From: Aptenodytes patagonicus
Lineage: Eukaryota; Chordata; Aves; Sphenisciformes; Spheniscidae
Length of the DNA stretch: 64,000 bases
Assembly: GCF_965638725.1 (NCBI RefSeq)
Contig: NC_134949.1
Coordinates: 134,150,969 to 134,214,968, forward strand
Direction: 5' to 3'
Shown: one piece after another, positions 14,729 through 26,874 of the stretch
How the letters are laid out: each line of letters begins with the position of its first letter
Numbering within the stretch: the stretch's first letter is position 1
Notes under the pieces: generated by a model
Database searches by the model: none
What the model saw: the letters and a program-made list of their open reading frames with translations, nothing else
Told to the model about the DNA's origin: nothing
Made by a program: the position numbers and the translations under genes

Positions 14729-14954
14729 AAAAATGTGGTCAAACTCTTCCAAAATGCTAGAGTACAGGAGAATGAAGTGCTAGGCACAGATACACCCCAA
14801 ATAGCCCTAAGTGAACTACCTTATACAGTGAAATAAGTAATAGTTTTGATAGCGTGGCTTTCCAATCTGCTGCTTGGCTGAGCCATACCAATAAAATTAT
14901 ACTGCTCAGTGTAGTGCTATCAGAGATAATCAAGTCAGTGCCCAGATTAGCTCT
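14729..14954 (-). repeat. Right arm of 226-bp inverted repeat
   Basis: This is the reverse complement of 12921-13146 with three clustered mismatches near the inner end. Similarity stops abruptly at both ends, and the outer flanks (TTATTGAAAA on the left, GCCTGTGTTA on the right) show no target-site duplication. The arms are separated by 1582 bases. Confidence 0.95.
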
Positions 14955-16245
14955 GCCTGTGTTAAATTGTGCTATGTAGACTATTTCACATTAAGAACCT
15001 TAACTCTATTATTGGAAGCAGTTGGAAACCCAGATTCAAATTTTGTCCAGTTCTGGAGAATTTCCAAAGTAAATTCTGAAACCACGGTGGATTCAGGCAG
15101 CTCCATCTGGATTTTCAGTAAAATCTTATTCACTTCATTGTTTTCATTGTTTTGTATTTTGCTCAAAGCCTGGTACTCCCTGTTAATGGTTTTTTTTTTC
15201 CTTTTTTACTTAGATCTATACCTTTTTTTATGAAACAATGATATTTTTGACACTGCCACATAACAGTTTGCTGTGCAGATACTGCCATCTTTTAACATGT
15301 TTTGATGCAAGTCAAAAGGTGTGAATTATGAGACTGATAGCAAGAATTTAGGGAATGCCTAGGGCTATTAAAGTAGTAGTAGATCTCATATTCTCTGACA
15401 GGTATGCAATTCTGAAAGCACTATTAGGAGCTAAAGGCAGTACTGGATTAAGGTTAGTACTCAGTTCTGCAGCTGTGATTAAATGCACATAGAATTGAGC
15501 TGTTGAGAGCACTTATTTTTAATGTAGTCTTTCCTTATAGCAGACCTTCACCTTGAACTATGCTTCCTCCAGAAAGTCTACTGAATGGTTTTCTCATTAT
15601 AAGCACACAGTCTAAGGGTAAGTTCCATGCAGTCACAGTCCACAAATACTAAACAGTAGAAATTCTTAACATAACCACTTAAAATATTTCAGTCCAACCT
15701 CTTCCTATGTCCTACTGGCAGCTCATGAGCAACACAAACCATGGATATCACAGTGACCCATGACATCTTTTGCCTAGCTACTGATGAAAGAAAATTGTGG
15801 CTTACAGATAGGAGAAAAATGTACAATAATAAAAAAGCAATGAAGAAAGGGATCTGGGGAAGTTATCCATTGTCAGCTACATTTAGAGCCATCTTAAGCA
15901 TCTGGGCTCATTATCTTTTACCTTTGTCTATCGCAAGATATGAACTCCATCTAGATTTGCCTGTAATGCTTAAAAAGAAAGGTTAATGAAAACCAAAGGT
16001 TTGTAGAGATCAGTAACTGAATTTTCTACAATTAATGTGTCTTTTTCATTAGAGATTACTCGTGCATAGTTTGAAATGATAGTTCCAGTTAGAAACCCAC
16101 TATGAAACCTGTGTATTTCAGCCTTCAGACAAAGTCCCAGCTGCAAACAAACTTTGTAGTTCTTAGTCCGAAACATTTGACAGAAAAGACTGTAACTGTT
16201 CATATCTAACGTCAACAAAGTGGAAAATATCTTGAAAAAGATGCA

Positions 16246-16274
16246 TTTCCTTCCTTCCCTCCTTCCTTCTTTCT
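16246..16274. repeat. (TTCC)n short pyrimidine tract
   Basis: TTTCCTTCCTTCCCTCCTTC continues into TTTCT as an imperfect tetranucleotide repeat. Confidence 0.8.
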
Positions 16275-17454
16275 ACTGGGGATCATTTCTGACCCATACT
16301 GACAGAACAGCATGTACTTAGTCTTAGTAGTAATAGGTGATTCTTCAGCACTGTTTGGAGGCAATCCTTAACCAAACACAAAGTATAACACTTTGTAGTT
16401 CCTGTCTGGAGTGTACTCTACAAAGACATACTTTTATATTTTGAAGTCTGCATGTGAACTGTTATCACAAGAAGCTGTTAATAGTTGCCCTTTCATGTTC
16501 TTTTAAATATAATGCAAATCCTTATCCTATTTGTGATTATTTTGGTGATCAGGAGCTAGTAACACAGCCTGAAAATAAACAAACTTTTGAAGTACCATTT
16601 AATTCTGCAGTGTGGTAGTATTTAAGTTTAAATTAATTTTTATAATTGGTCTTTGTATGGAATACCTGTTTAAGATGTTGTGGTACCAGCTGAGGCCTAT
16701 ATTAGTATGACCATTTACATTTTATACACCACTGCAACTTTCTTATTGCCAACAATAGCATCTCTCATCCTCTTGCAGCTCTTGTTCTACAAGATGCTGG
16801 CCACCCAAAACACGAGGAGAAGCAAACAGAGATGCCAGAAGATGGACTCTGCATAGCAGCTAAAAACTTTGGGATGTTTAGAGAACTGCTCTGAAAACAA
16901 AAGAGAAACCCTGCATGTTAAAAAAGCCATCGTGTTGAGAGATCAAAATTGTTGACTGATGCCTATTAAAAGGCAGAGGAATATCTACTCAAAAGTTTAT
17001 TTTTAGTCACTTGCGTTAGCCACCACTGTCATTTACATATTTCAGAAGCTGGGTGTGAATTAGCGTCAAAGCCCAATACTGTCTGACCAGGTTCTTTTAG
17101 ATATTCCACACATGGAGGGTGTAATGTTTAATATCAAATTTACTTATTTAAAGATTATGTTACATGGGATTTCTGATTTAGCAGAATGATACAAAATATA
17201 TTGCATAACAGAATACAAAGGTAAGTTACACTTCGCAAAATGCATATATAGCACATATATTATACACAGTTCAATCACAATACCAATGTGATTCCCATTA
17301 CCAGTCTCTACAACATGCTCACCATCATCATGCTGGTATCGCCAGTCGCCAGGAAAGCACACGTTGGTTAAAGCCAGCTCAAGCCCATTGCTCTCTTTGA
17401 AATTCTTTTGTTAGTTGTTCAGGTTTTATACCCTATGTTGGGCTGAGCCAGGTA

Positions 17455-17545
17455 TTCACATAGCCCCATGCTGGTCTGGCTAACTCAGGGAGACATTCAC
17501 ACTCTTCTAATGAACTCAGGGAGAAATATTTACACCACCAGTTGA
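17455..17545. repeat. Short imperfect direct repeat
   Basis: AACTCAGGGAGACATTCACAC is followed about 31 bases later by AACTCAGGGAGAAATATTTAC. The surrounding region (17390-17740) is slightly GC-richer than its flanks and may be part of an unrecognised old insertion. Confidence 0.55.
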
Positions 17546-18039
17546 TCCACTCAACTGTTGATAGCTGTTTACCTAAAACAAAGGCCACCCTCTGGTCCCC
17601 TTGGTGTTAAGTCAGCTTTGACTGACTGTGGTCAGTCACACCCTGCATTACTCCCTGAGCTTCATGGGTACATCTCCTTGCCCATCTTCTCTGAGCCTTC
17701 TTCCATTGTAGGGGTTTATTGGTCAGTCACAATTAATCTTAATTTGTAGACTCAAAAAAAACCATCAGGGAGAGTAAATTCAAATACAACTGAAAAACTT
17801 GGAACAGAAATTGCTAGAGCCAGTGGATAAGGAAAAAAAAATAGTATGAATATAAAGATGATAAAGCCGGAATTTAGCCATGCTCTGAGGTGCTGTACAG
17901 GAGCAACCTGTTCTAGTAGGTGGAATACCTCCTTCCAAGGCACGCTATTCATAACCTGTGTCACCACCTGGCATTACGGCTGGTGAAACTATCTAGTATC
18001 TATGTAAACCTCACTGAGTAACTGTCTCACTGTCATGAA

Positions 18040-18220
18040 TAGGCATTATATTCAAAACATGCCTCTGTGGTAGGAAGATATTAGTCCCCTTTCACAGACG
18101 GGAAATTGAAGTCTGAGACAGACTGTTTTATCCAAGGTCAGTCACAGTATCTGCTGTCCAAGCTGGGAAATGAACAGAGATCTTCACTGTCCTACACCAG
18201 TACTCTGCCAACATCCCATC
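18040..18220 (-). mobile_element. MIR-like ancient SINE relic, minus strand
   Basis: The plus strand carries CCCCTTTCACAGACGGGAAA, then ATCCAAGGTCAGTCACAGTA, then AGCTGGGAAATGAACAGAG and CTACACCAGTACTCTGCC. In order and spacing these match the antisense of the MIR/CORE-SINE body (the segment that normally reads GTGACCTTGG...CAGTTTCCTCATCTG). MIR-type SINEs occur across amniotes as old, inactive copies. Confidence 0.65.
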
Positions 18221-19429
18221 TAATTCTATCATTATGTTTATATTGAATGTGACCTTAATTTAGACTTGATATCAGCTTAAAATAAGCTGCTGCTTGCAAG
18301 CCTCCTTGCAAGCTTGTAAGGAGTTAACACTGTTGAAGCTAAAATTTTCAGTAAGTGCGAGTTATTTTAATTACAGCCCACAACAGTATGGTATTTTTTT
18401 CTCCAAACAACAAGGACATAAGTCTCTACACAATAACTTTTTCAAATAATTAAAGAGAAAACTAGGTCAATGTCAAGGATTAAGTGGTACAGCAACACAA
18501 AGTTAATCAAAGTTAATATTTAATTCATCAGGAGAATAATCCCGCTTTGTTGTGTTCCAGACTATACTTTTAAATGAAGTGCTAAAATGGAAATATAACA
18601 GCATTTCACTTTATTTCTTTTCAATTCTTAGCAATTCTAACATGAGCTCTGTAACGACACATCTTCCATTGTTGTTAAAGCACGTAGTACCACAGGGGTC
18701 CATGATTCCTGTAGCACAGTAGAATGTGTTAGATCTAAAATCTGAAATTTATAGTGCCAAATTTATATCATTAAGACAACTATATGGACCTTTATAATCA
18801 AGGTAACAGTTATAACACTTTCAGTTTGTATACCCATAGTTTTCACTTTCTTTGCATGAAGAAAAAACTTCAGAAATAAAAATAGAGAAAATCTCTTACT
18901 TTATGCTTTAAGATGGTGATTATCTAGCGAACCATTAACACATGGGAAAAAAATACAGCATCTAATGACAAGCAGATGACACAGGTGGTAAACAGAAATA
19001 AATAAAGGTATCATTAGGAAAGCACAATAGGCAAATTTAATTCACTATTATTTTATTGCAAATTTCTTGAATTCCCTCAATGCAGTGCCAGCATTTTTGT
19101 TAAACTATGCCTTTTTTTTTTCCTCTCTGAGGAACATTATATTTCTATTGTCCTTGGTATCTCTTCAGATTTTGTTATTATGAAATAATTTCAGAAGAGT
19201 GTTTCTAATGAAAAGAACACTTGGCTTGTCACTGTTCTTTCCTTTCTGAATAATGTACATCCGGTTTTAAAGGTCATAGATGGAACTTTTAATAAACAAA
19301 CTTTTCTTTAGACAAAATCCCCTTACTTAGGTGTACAAAATCATAAACATTTTTGGTTTTCATTTTTGTTTACAAGACAGTCAAAGCATAGACACTGAGA
19401 TAGAAGCTGAGCTGTTCTGCTTATGTACT

Positions 19430-21455
19430 GCAGGCCAGGAGGCCTGCATGGATGAACAAGGAGCTCCTGGACAAACTCCAACAGAAAAAGGAAGCCTCCA
19501 GAGGGTGGAAGCAAGGACAGGTAGCCTGGGAGGAATACAGAGAAACTGTGCGAGCAGCCAGGGATCAGGTTAGGAAAGCTAAAGCCCTGATAGAATTAAA
19601 TCTGGCCAGGGACATCAAGGGCAACAAGAAAAGCTTCTACAGGTACATCAGGGATAAAAGGAAGATGAGGGAAAATGTGGGCCCTCTCCGGAATGAAATG
19701 GGGGACCTGGTTACCTGGGATACAGAGAAGGCGGAGATACTCAATGACTTTTTTGCCTCGGTCTTCACTGGCAAGTGCTTGAGCCTCACCGCCCAAGCCA
19801 CAGAAGGCAAAGGCGGGGACTGGGAGAATGAAGAGCCGCCCACTGTGGGAGAACATCAGGTTCGAGACCATCTAAGGAACCTGAAGGTGCACAAGCCCAT
19901 GGGACCCAATGAGATCCATCCGTGGGTCCTGAGGGAACTGGTGGATGAAGTTGCTAAGCCACTATCCATCGTATTTGAGAAGTTGTGGCAGTCCGGTGAA
20001 GTTCCCACTGACTGAAAAAGGGGAAACATAGCCCCCATTTTTAAAAAGGGGAAAAAGGAAGACCCGGGGAACTACAGGCCAGTCAGTCTCACCTCTGTGC
20101 CTGGGAAGGTCATGGAATGGATCCTTCTGGAAGCTATGCTAAGCCACATGGACGACAGGGAGGTGATTCAAGACAGCCAGCATGGCTTCACCAAGGGCAA
20201 GTCCTGCCTGACCAACCTAGTGGCCTTCTAGGATGGAGTGATTGCATCAGTGGACAAGGGAAGGGCTACAGATGTTGTCTATCTGGACCTCTGTAAGGCC
20301 TTTGACACGGTCCCCCACAACATCCTTCTGTCTAAACTGGAGAGGTATGGATTTGATGGGTGGACTGTCCGGTGGGTGAGGAATTGGTTAGATGGTGGCA
20401 TCCAGAGGGTAGTGGTCAACAGCTCAATGTCCAGATGGAGATTGGTGACGAGTGGCGTCCCGCAGGGGTCCGTATTGGGACCAGTACTGTTTAATATCTT
20501 CATCAATGACACAGACAGTGGGATCAAGTGCACCGTCAGCAAGTTTGCAGATGACACCAAGCTGAGTGGAGCGGCTGACACGCCTGAGGGATGGGATGCA
20601 ATCCAGAGGGACCTGGATAAGCTCGGGAAGTGGGCTCGTGTGAACCTCATGAGGTTTAACAAGGCCAAGTGCAGGGTCCTGCACCTGGGTCGGGGCAACC
20701 TCCGGTACCAATACAGGCTGGGGGATGAAGGGATTGAGAGCAGCCCTGCCGAGAAGGACTTGCGGGTGCTGGGGGATGAAAAGCTGGACATAAGCCAGCA
20801 ATGTGCACTCGCAGCCCAGAAGGCTAACCATATCCTGGGCTGCATCCAAAGAAGCGTGGCCAGCAGGCCGAGGGAGGTGATTCTGCCCCTCTGCTCTGGC
20901 GAGAACTGCTCTGGAGTACTGCATCCAGCTCTGGAGCCCTCAGCATAAGAAAGACACAGACCTGTTGGAGCGGGTCCAGAAGAGGGCCACAAAAATGATC
21001 AGGGGGATGGAACACCTCTCCTATGAAGAAAGGCTCAGAGAGTTGGGGTTGTTCAGCCTGGAGAAGAGAAGGCTTCGGGGACACCTTATTGCAGCCTATC
21101 AGTATTCAAAGGGGGCTTATAAAAAAGATGTCGGCAAACTTTTTAGCAGGGCCTGTTGTGACAGGACAAGGGGGAATGGATTTGAACTAAAGGGGGGAAG
21201 ATTTAGACTAGATATAAGGAAGACATTTTTTACGCTGAGGGTGGTGAAACACTGGCACAGGTTGCCCAGGGAGGTGGTGGATGCCCCATCCCTGGAAACA
21301 TTCAAGGTCAGGCTGGACGGGGCTCTGAGCAACCTGATCGAGTTGAAAATGTCCCTGCCCACGGCAGGGGGGTTGGACTAGATGACCTTTAGAGGTCCCT
21401 TCCAACCCAAACTATTCTATGATTCTTTTCTATGATTCTATGATTCTATGATTTT
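19430..21455 (+). mobile_element. 5'-truncated, inactivated avian CR1 LINE
   Basis: This is the 3' part of a CR1 non-LTR retrotransposon, including most of the ORF2 reverse transcriptase. Recognisable blocks, in order, are [10 protein letters not shown] (19449 on), [21 protein letters not shown] (from 20283), [12 protein letters not shown], the catalytic FADD box (20544-20555), the CDRTRGNGF block and [14 protein letters not shown], ending at TAG 21379-21381. The 3' untranslated region then runs GGTTGGACTAGATGACC into the octamer tail. It is dead: premature TGA at 20013-20015, premature TAG at 20229-20231, and a frameshift near 20895-20915 that looks like a small deletion in CTCTGCTCTGG. The endonuclease domain is missing through 5' truncation, the usual fate of LINE copies. 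The sequence is still close to the family, so the copy is moderately young. Confidence 0.93.
21411..21455 (+). repeat. CR1 3' terminal octamer repeat (ATTCTATG)n
   Basis: Several copies of ATTCTATG with small interruptions follow the CR1 3' untranslated region. CR1 elements end in such an 8-base tandem instead of a poly-A tail, so this marks the 3' insertion end. Confidence 0.92.
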
Positions 21456-22845
21456 ATGTTTTTGAGCTTAACATAACCATTTTAAATGTCAGAAAAATAA
21501 ACTCAAAAAACTCTCAATACAGTCATTAAGTCAAGGAAATCAAGGAAACAGAACAATAAAAGAAGTGGATACAAGATATCTTTTTTCATTGCTGAGTTAC
21601 AAGGAAAAGGGCAAATCACAATATTACCAACAAAGTCCTAGTCTTTGTTGTCGCTATTTGTTATGATGATGTAGCTAATGAAAGTCATAGGAACTTAGGA
21701 ACTGTTATGCACAACATCCAAGCAAAGCTCCATTAATGCTAATGGAGCTCAAAGTAGCCTGGGACACCTGTAACAGATGCTATAAACTCCTCTGTACAGG
21801 GCCTACATTTTTACAATTCTGTGAATTACCACATAAATTTATAACATATTACAAATTATCAGTATCATATTGTAAATATAAAATGCCTCTGCTTTGAGTG
21901 ATTGCTTTTCCATAAAGAAAACATATCAGTCTATTTTGTACTTTAAATATCTGGACCTTTGCTCTTTTACTTTCACAGCACATCACAGTATAATTGCATA
22001 TGACAGTATGTATCTGTGTGGTATACTTGAAACTGTTAGACTGACAACTATGTACCATAAACTGCAGTCTAAAAATATAGTTGTTAATGTGCTGAAACAT
22101 TATCCTGTTGAGGTAATTTAGAGCTATAACACGTTTCCCTTCATGTTCCCTGTCTCTAAGCTCTGTGGTACAGTTCTCAAGCACTGTACTTCTATTGTCG
22201 AATGATCATTATAAAAGCAGGTATACAAAAAGGTGAATTTCAAGTAAATAGAAATGAAAAATTCACTCGAACTGTGTCATAAAAACAATCGATGTGGTGT
22301 AATAGACATTTATGTGATTCAACAAGGAGCTGTGCAAGCTAAAAAGAAAAGAATAGTGATTTTATGCACAGTTCATGCAGTATGGATGGACATAAAATTG
22401 AAAGTGGCTCTAACGTAATAAGAGTTTACTTGCCTATTCTATTGCTTAAATTCTGATTCCTGAGCTGGTGGATATATTTGGGTTTAATGCCATTCTACAG
22501 CAGATACAGTTTAAACTATCTGCTATTATTTTCCAAAGCCAAAAGAGACTATAGTCTTAGCAGTGCAGGATTTGGCATACTTAAGACTTTAATGATCTAC
22601 TCTGAAACAGTATTTGTGAGTATCTGGAGGGTTTATGTACTGAGAAACATGAAACTCTGCTGTATCCTGAATTTTGTTGTTGACTTTCTTGGAACAGTAG
22701 ATAAACCACACATACCTATTTCTCTTTCTGTAATTTGTTATAAACAATAATGGAAAGGACAGGCTTTGGCTGTCCCTAATTTACAACATGTAAATAAGGA
22801 ATTACAAGCAATTAGCAAAATGAGGCTCTGATTTACAGTGGAACA

Positions 22846-22858
22846 CCCCCCCCCCCCC
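22846..22858. repeat. Poly-C run
   Basis: Thirteen consecutive C residues are followed by an A-rich segment. Run length is likely to be unstable or mis-sequenced. Confidence 0.85.
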
Positions 22859-25800
22859 AAACAAAACCCAACAGAAAAACAGAGGGGTAGAATTCCAGGA
22901 TACGTTGGTTTGAGTAAGGAAGGACTGATTTTATTTCGTCTTTACACAGATGCTAAGCTATTTACCCTCTACTGGCTATGCTGAATATTTTTTCTAAATA
23001 TTACTAGCCTCATCACTAAGACCACAGGTTGCTCATTGTATTTTAGGAGGCATATTATCCTCTAATGAATCAGCTGCAGCTTTCATTGGAGTATGGCCAA
23101 ATTCTTCTTACAAATGGAATTTCGACAGGTAACTTGCAGACAATAGGTATAGAAGACTTGGTACTCAGAAAAGGTGCAAAGTCATCTACAGCTGCCTATA
23201 TGCTAGGGCCAGGCAGTTTGGTAGTGTTGTTTTTGCACTTACATGCATAGAATTTGCCCTTCCTTTGCTCATGTTATGGCAAAAGCCTCATAGGCTTGTA
23301 GGAAAAGTAAGAGAAAGCCAGCACAGTTTCATAGTGCCCTGCTGATAAGAATGTCTGAACTATTACAGTCTGTTTGAAAATGTCCTTGGAGCTTTTACTT
23401 AAGGTTCTCTGGGGGAAAGAAAAGGAAAGTCCTAATAGATCATTCTTCTAATAGTAATGATAGCAAATAGAACTGATATCAGTCAGCTGCTGTATATCAG
23501 GAAAGATTGCCTCCTGTTTATTTTAAAATGACACAGTCGAACCACATCTGCACTGTCTCATCTCACACGTTTTCTAGAGAAAGGGCTTCTCCTGCTCATT
23601 ATTTAGTAAGGGAATAATAATTAAAAAAAAAGTCAGTGAAAAATGGGCACTAGAAGCTTTGCTGAAATAACGTGGATATTCATAGTCTCTCTACCTATGA
23701 CAACATCAAGTTGTTTGAGACAGTAAGTGAAACACATACTGTAGTCCCGCTTCAACAGTGATGCATGGTATAGGCTGCATTTCTCTTTACCCAGTTATGA
23801 CAGTAACATATTACTGTCTACTAACTGAAAAATGGCTCAGGCATTTTTGTTTACAGATGAAATTTTTTTGAAGGAGTAAAAAAAATTCTCCATATTGTGG
23901 TAAGACAAACGGGTTTGAGTTAGGTTGAGTTAGGTCTGGCTGGAACAAAGTAGGGAAAAGCAAGCTCGAATAGTAAAAGCTACAGAGAACCCTGAACTAG
24001 GAATCATAAGGGAAGAGAAGGCTGAAGATAGGGTAACTATCTTGCTTTGTTTTCTATTATCACTAGATATTTCAAGTCAAAATCCAGGAAGCAAATGTGC
24101 CTGACACAAGAAAAAGTGGGGCATTATCATAATACTTTCTGCAAAGACTATAAAGAATATTTGTGACACACATCATTCTTGTTGAGTTGATACGGTAAAA
24201 ATGATGAATCTTAATTCTACTACAGGTTTTCCAACAAAACAACTGCATTAACAATAGGAAAGAGGAGTCAGACTTATTTTTTATTTGTTTGAGCATGTAG
24301 AGAAGACCTGTCTTAAATATAAGCGAAAGATTTAACAAATTAAGTACAAAAGAGCTTGAAAGGAAAAAAAACCTCTAGGCTTCTATTAAATCCACGAGAA
24401 AAATGATCAACTGCATGACTAACACAATAGTCCCTGCTGAGAACAGAATTCTGGGACAGAGTCAAATCCTTCCTGTGTGGAGACAGAGGAAAAGAAATAC
24501 TCTTTGTTATTGAAAAATCGTGTAACTATGCCTATATTTTTGGCCAGTGACATGCAACAATCTTGCCCAGAGATTTATATCCAGTGAAAGAGAAGTTAGT
24601 TCATTTGCTCTTTGCATGGAGACTAACTGAAGTATATGGCCTTTATCCTCCCCAAATGTGAATGCAGGAGCAATCTGGTTTTACTGTTTACATATTTCAT
24701 GGCAAAGTCTTGTTCATCTCAGTACATATTTTCCTTCAGAGGAAAGGTTAAAACGAGAATAAAAAAATTATAAACCAAGAGGACAAAAAAATAGTGAATT
24801 TGCCTCATTAATCCTCTTGGTACAATTTAACCACCGGCTGATCAAAACTAATTGTATGTGTAGACATAAAAGCTAGACTAATGATAGAGTATGAAACTAC
24901 ATAAACAGATTCTGGGGTACCTTCTGCCTCCCTTAGGTCCTTATCAGTACAAGTAGTATTACAGATCTCAGAAGAAAGATATGGAGCATAGGTTAGAGAT
25001 GTGACAAAATTCAGCCTTAAAAAAGAGAAAGGAAAATTAAGTTTTTGAAATATAAGAATTCTGCAGGACAAAAACTACACTCAAACAGAATGGATTTCAT
25101 CTATACACATTTACAAAGTATGTATATCTATATATCTCTCTAGATATAATTATGTACAAAATATATGAATATATTTCAGAAAACTGAAAATAAAGTCCAG
25201 TCAAAAAATCATCTGAGAAGAATGAAGTGCTGTGAAGACAGAATGGGAGCAGGAGAAGCAAGACTGAACCCTGAAGTGTGCAAAACATGCAAATAAGACA
25301 GTTACATTGCCTTTAATAACAATAAACTGTAACAGCAAAAAACACATAGAAACTTGTAGGCTTTGTCATCTGAACTCTGAGATGCCAAGAGTGTTTTCAA
25401 GGTCCTCAGTGTGGATGCGTACTCCAGCTGCACCCTGAATCCAAGACATGATGCGGTCGTATCAAGACATGGTGCTCTGTGGCACCAGAACTTGAGGACA
25501 TAGAGGAGTTTCCACTTCCTGCTCAATGTAGCTACTGAAGTTATCATCACGTTCTTCTTTCTAATCTGTCCAATGTGTGGCAGAACCAAGGCAATTTGTG
25601 TGTCAGACTCTGTAACTGCAGGCCTGAATGTCATATAGATGATAAACTTTTATAAGTAGTAAAAGAACTATGTGTATGAAACCAGTCTCTGCCAGCAGTG
25701 CTGCAAGTGCTGCAACCTCTCAGCTATAGAAATGCATCTATTATCAGTTAAAAATCAATACTGCCAACCATCAGGGTGGAGAGCATCCAATTGAAACAAG

Positions 25801-26824
25801 CGAGAATGTACAAGAATGTACATTATTCCATTTTAGTAAATCACCCTTTCTTTAAAAATTAACTTAATACTCTGGTCAGAGTAAAGATGAACATGGATTA
25901 TTTAGTATACACTAGACACAGCCTAGTGCCACATAAATATGGGGTGGGGGAGAAAGCAAAATTGATTAGATCTCTAGCTTATCTATTAATGATCTTGGGT
26001 TTTTTCATACACAATATATTGTAGTGTTTCTACAGTTCTGAATTCTAAGTAACAGAATGGTCTAATGTTGTAATGAATATGCAAGCTATGCAGAATGCAT
26101 CTTCTGCATTTTTTGCTAGAGCTTCTTTTGCTCTAAGATCCTCTTTGTGCCATTCCCATCTGTTCCCAGTGAATGAAGCCAGGGCAGAAAAAGCCCAGTA
26201 AGACATGTAGATTTTCTCTATTTCACTGGTGAAAATGTCTGTTAGCAGAAATGCAGCCAAGAAATTAGGAATAAACCAAGCCAAATATCCAAATCTGTTT
26301 GAATCATTTGGTTTGAATTGAGGTATTACAGGACTAAATTGCAAGGCTACGATAAAGAGGTGAACTGAGAGAGAGAGGTTTAAATTAATTTAATTAAGTC
26401 ACAAAGGCACGTTCTCCAACATTCAAAGTTTGCAAACATTATGCTCGGACCAGATTTCTTGAATTCACGGAAAATAATCATATGCCTAAAATTAAGCACT
26501 GACAGAACTGTCCACGGGTTTGGGCCTTAAGTAATGCAGTTAACAATTGTGATAAAACACAGAATGTGAAATGGAAAACTAGGGACTAACTTGATCCTGT
26601 AAAGGTAGGATGCAATTTATATGAATACTGGTCAAGCTTCTGCTCCCCCTGATTACTGGCTGAGCACCTTTTAGGACTTGGATCACCTATGACCTTTTTG
26701 TACTGTACAGGCTCTGAATAAATGAATAAAAAACTCACCATAACAAGAGAGTTAAGTAGAAACTAATTCAAAGACATCAAAAATATTAGCCATAAAATAA
26801 AATACTAGTTATTGAGGGAAAAGA

Positions 26825-26874
26825 ATGGATGGATGGATGGATGGATGGATGGATGATGGATGGATGATGGATGG
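26825..26874. repeat. (ATGG)n microsatellite
   Basis: About 12 copies of ATGG, interrupted twice by ATG-ATGG, lie in AT-rich intergenic sequence. Confidence 0.95.

Larger units (their letters stand above)
14955..19429. other. Intergenic, mostly featureless
   Basis: Apart from the TTCC tract, the small direct repeat near 17.5 kb and the MIR-like relic near 18.1 kb, I see no gene or mobile element. Open frames are below about 90 codons. Confidence 0.65.

Noticed and set aside
12921-14954. Inverted repeat as the terminal repeats of a DNA transposon
   Set aside because: No target-site duplication at the outer ends and no transposase trace in the spacer; kept as an unexplained inverted duplication.
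25302-25634. 110-codon minus-strand open frame
   Set aside because: No domain or family resemblance and isolated in intergenic DNA.
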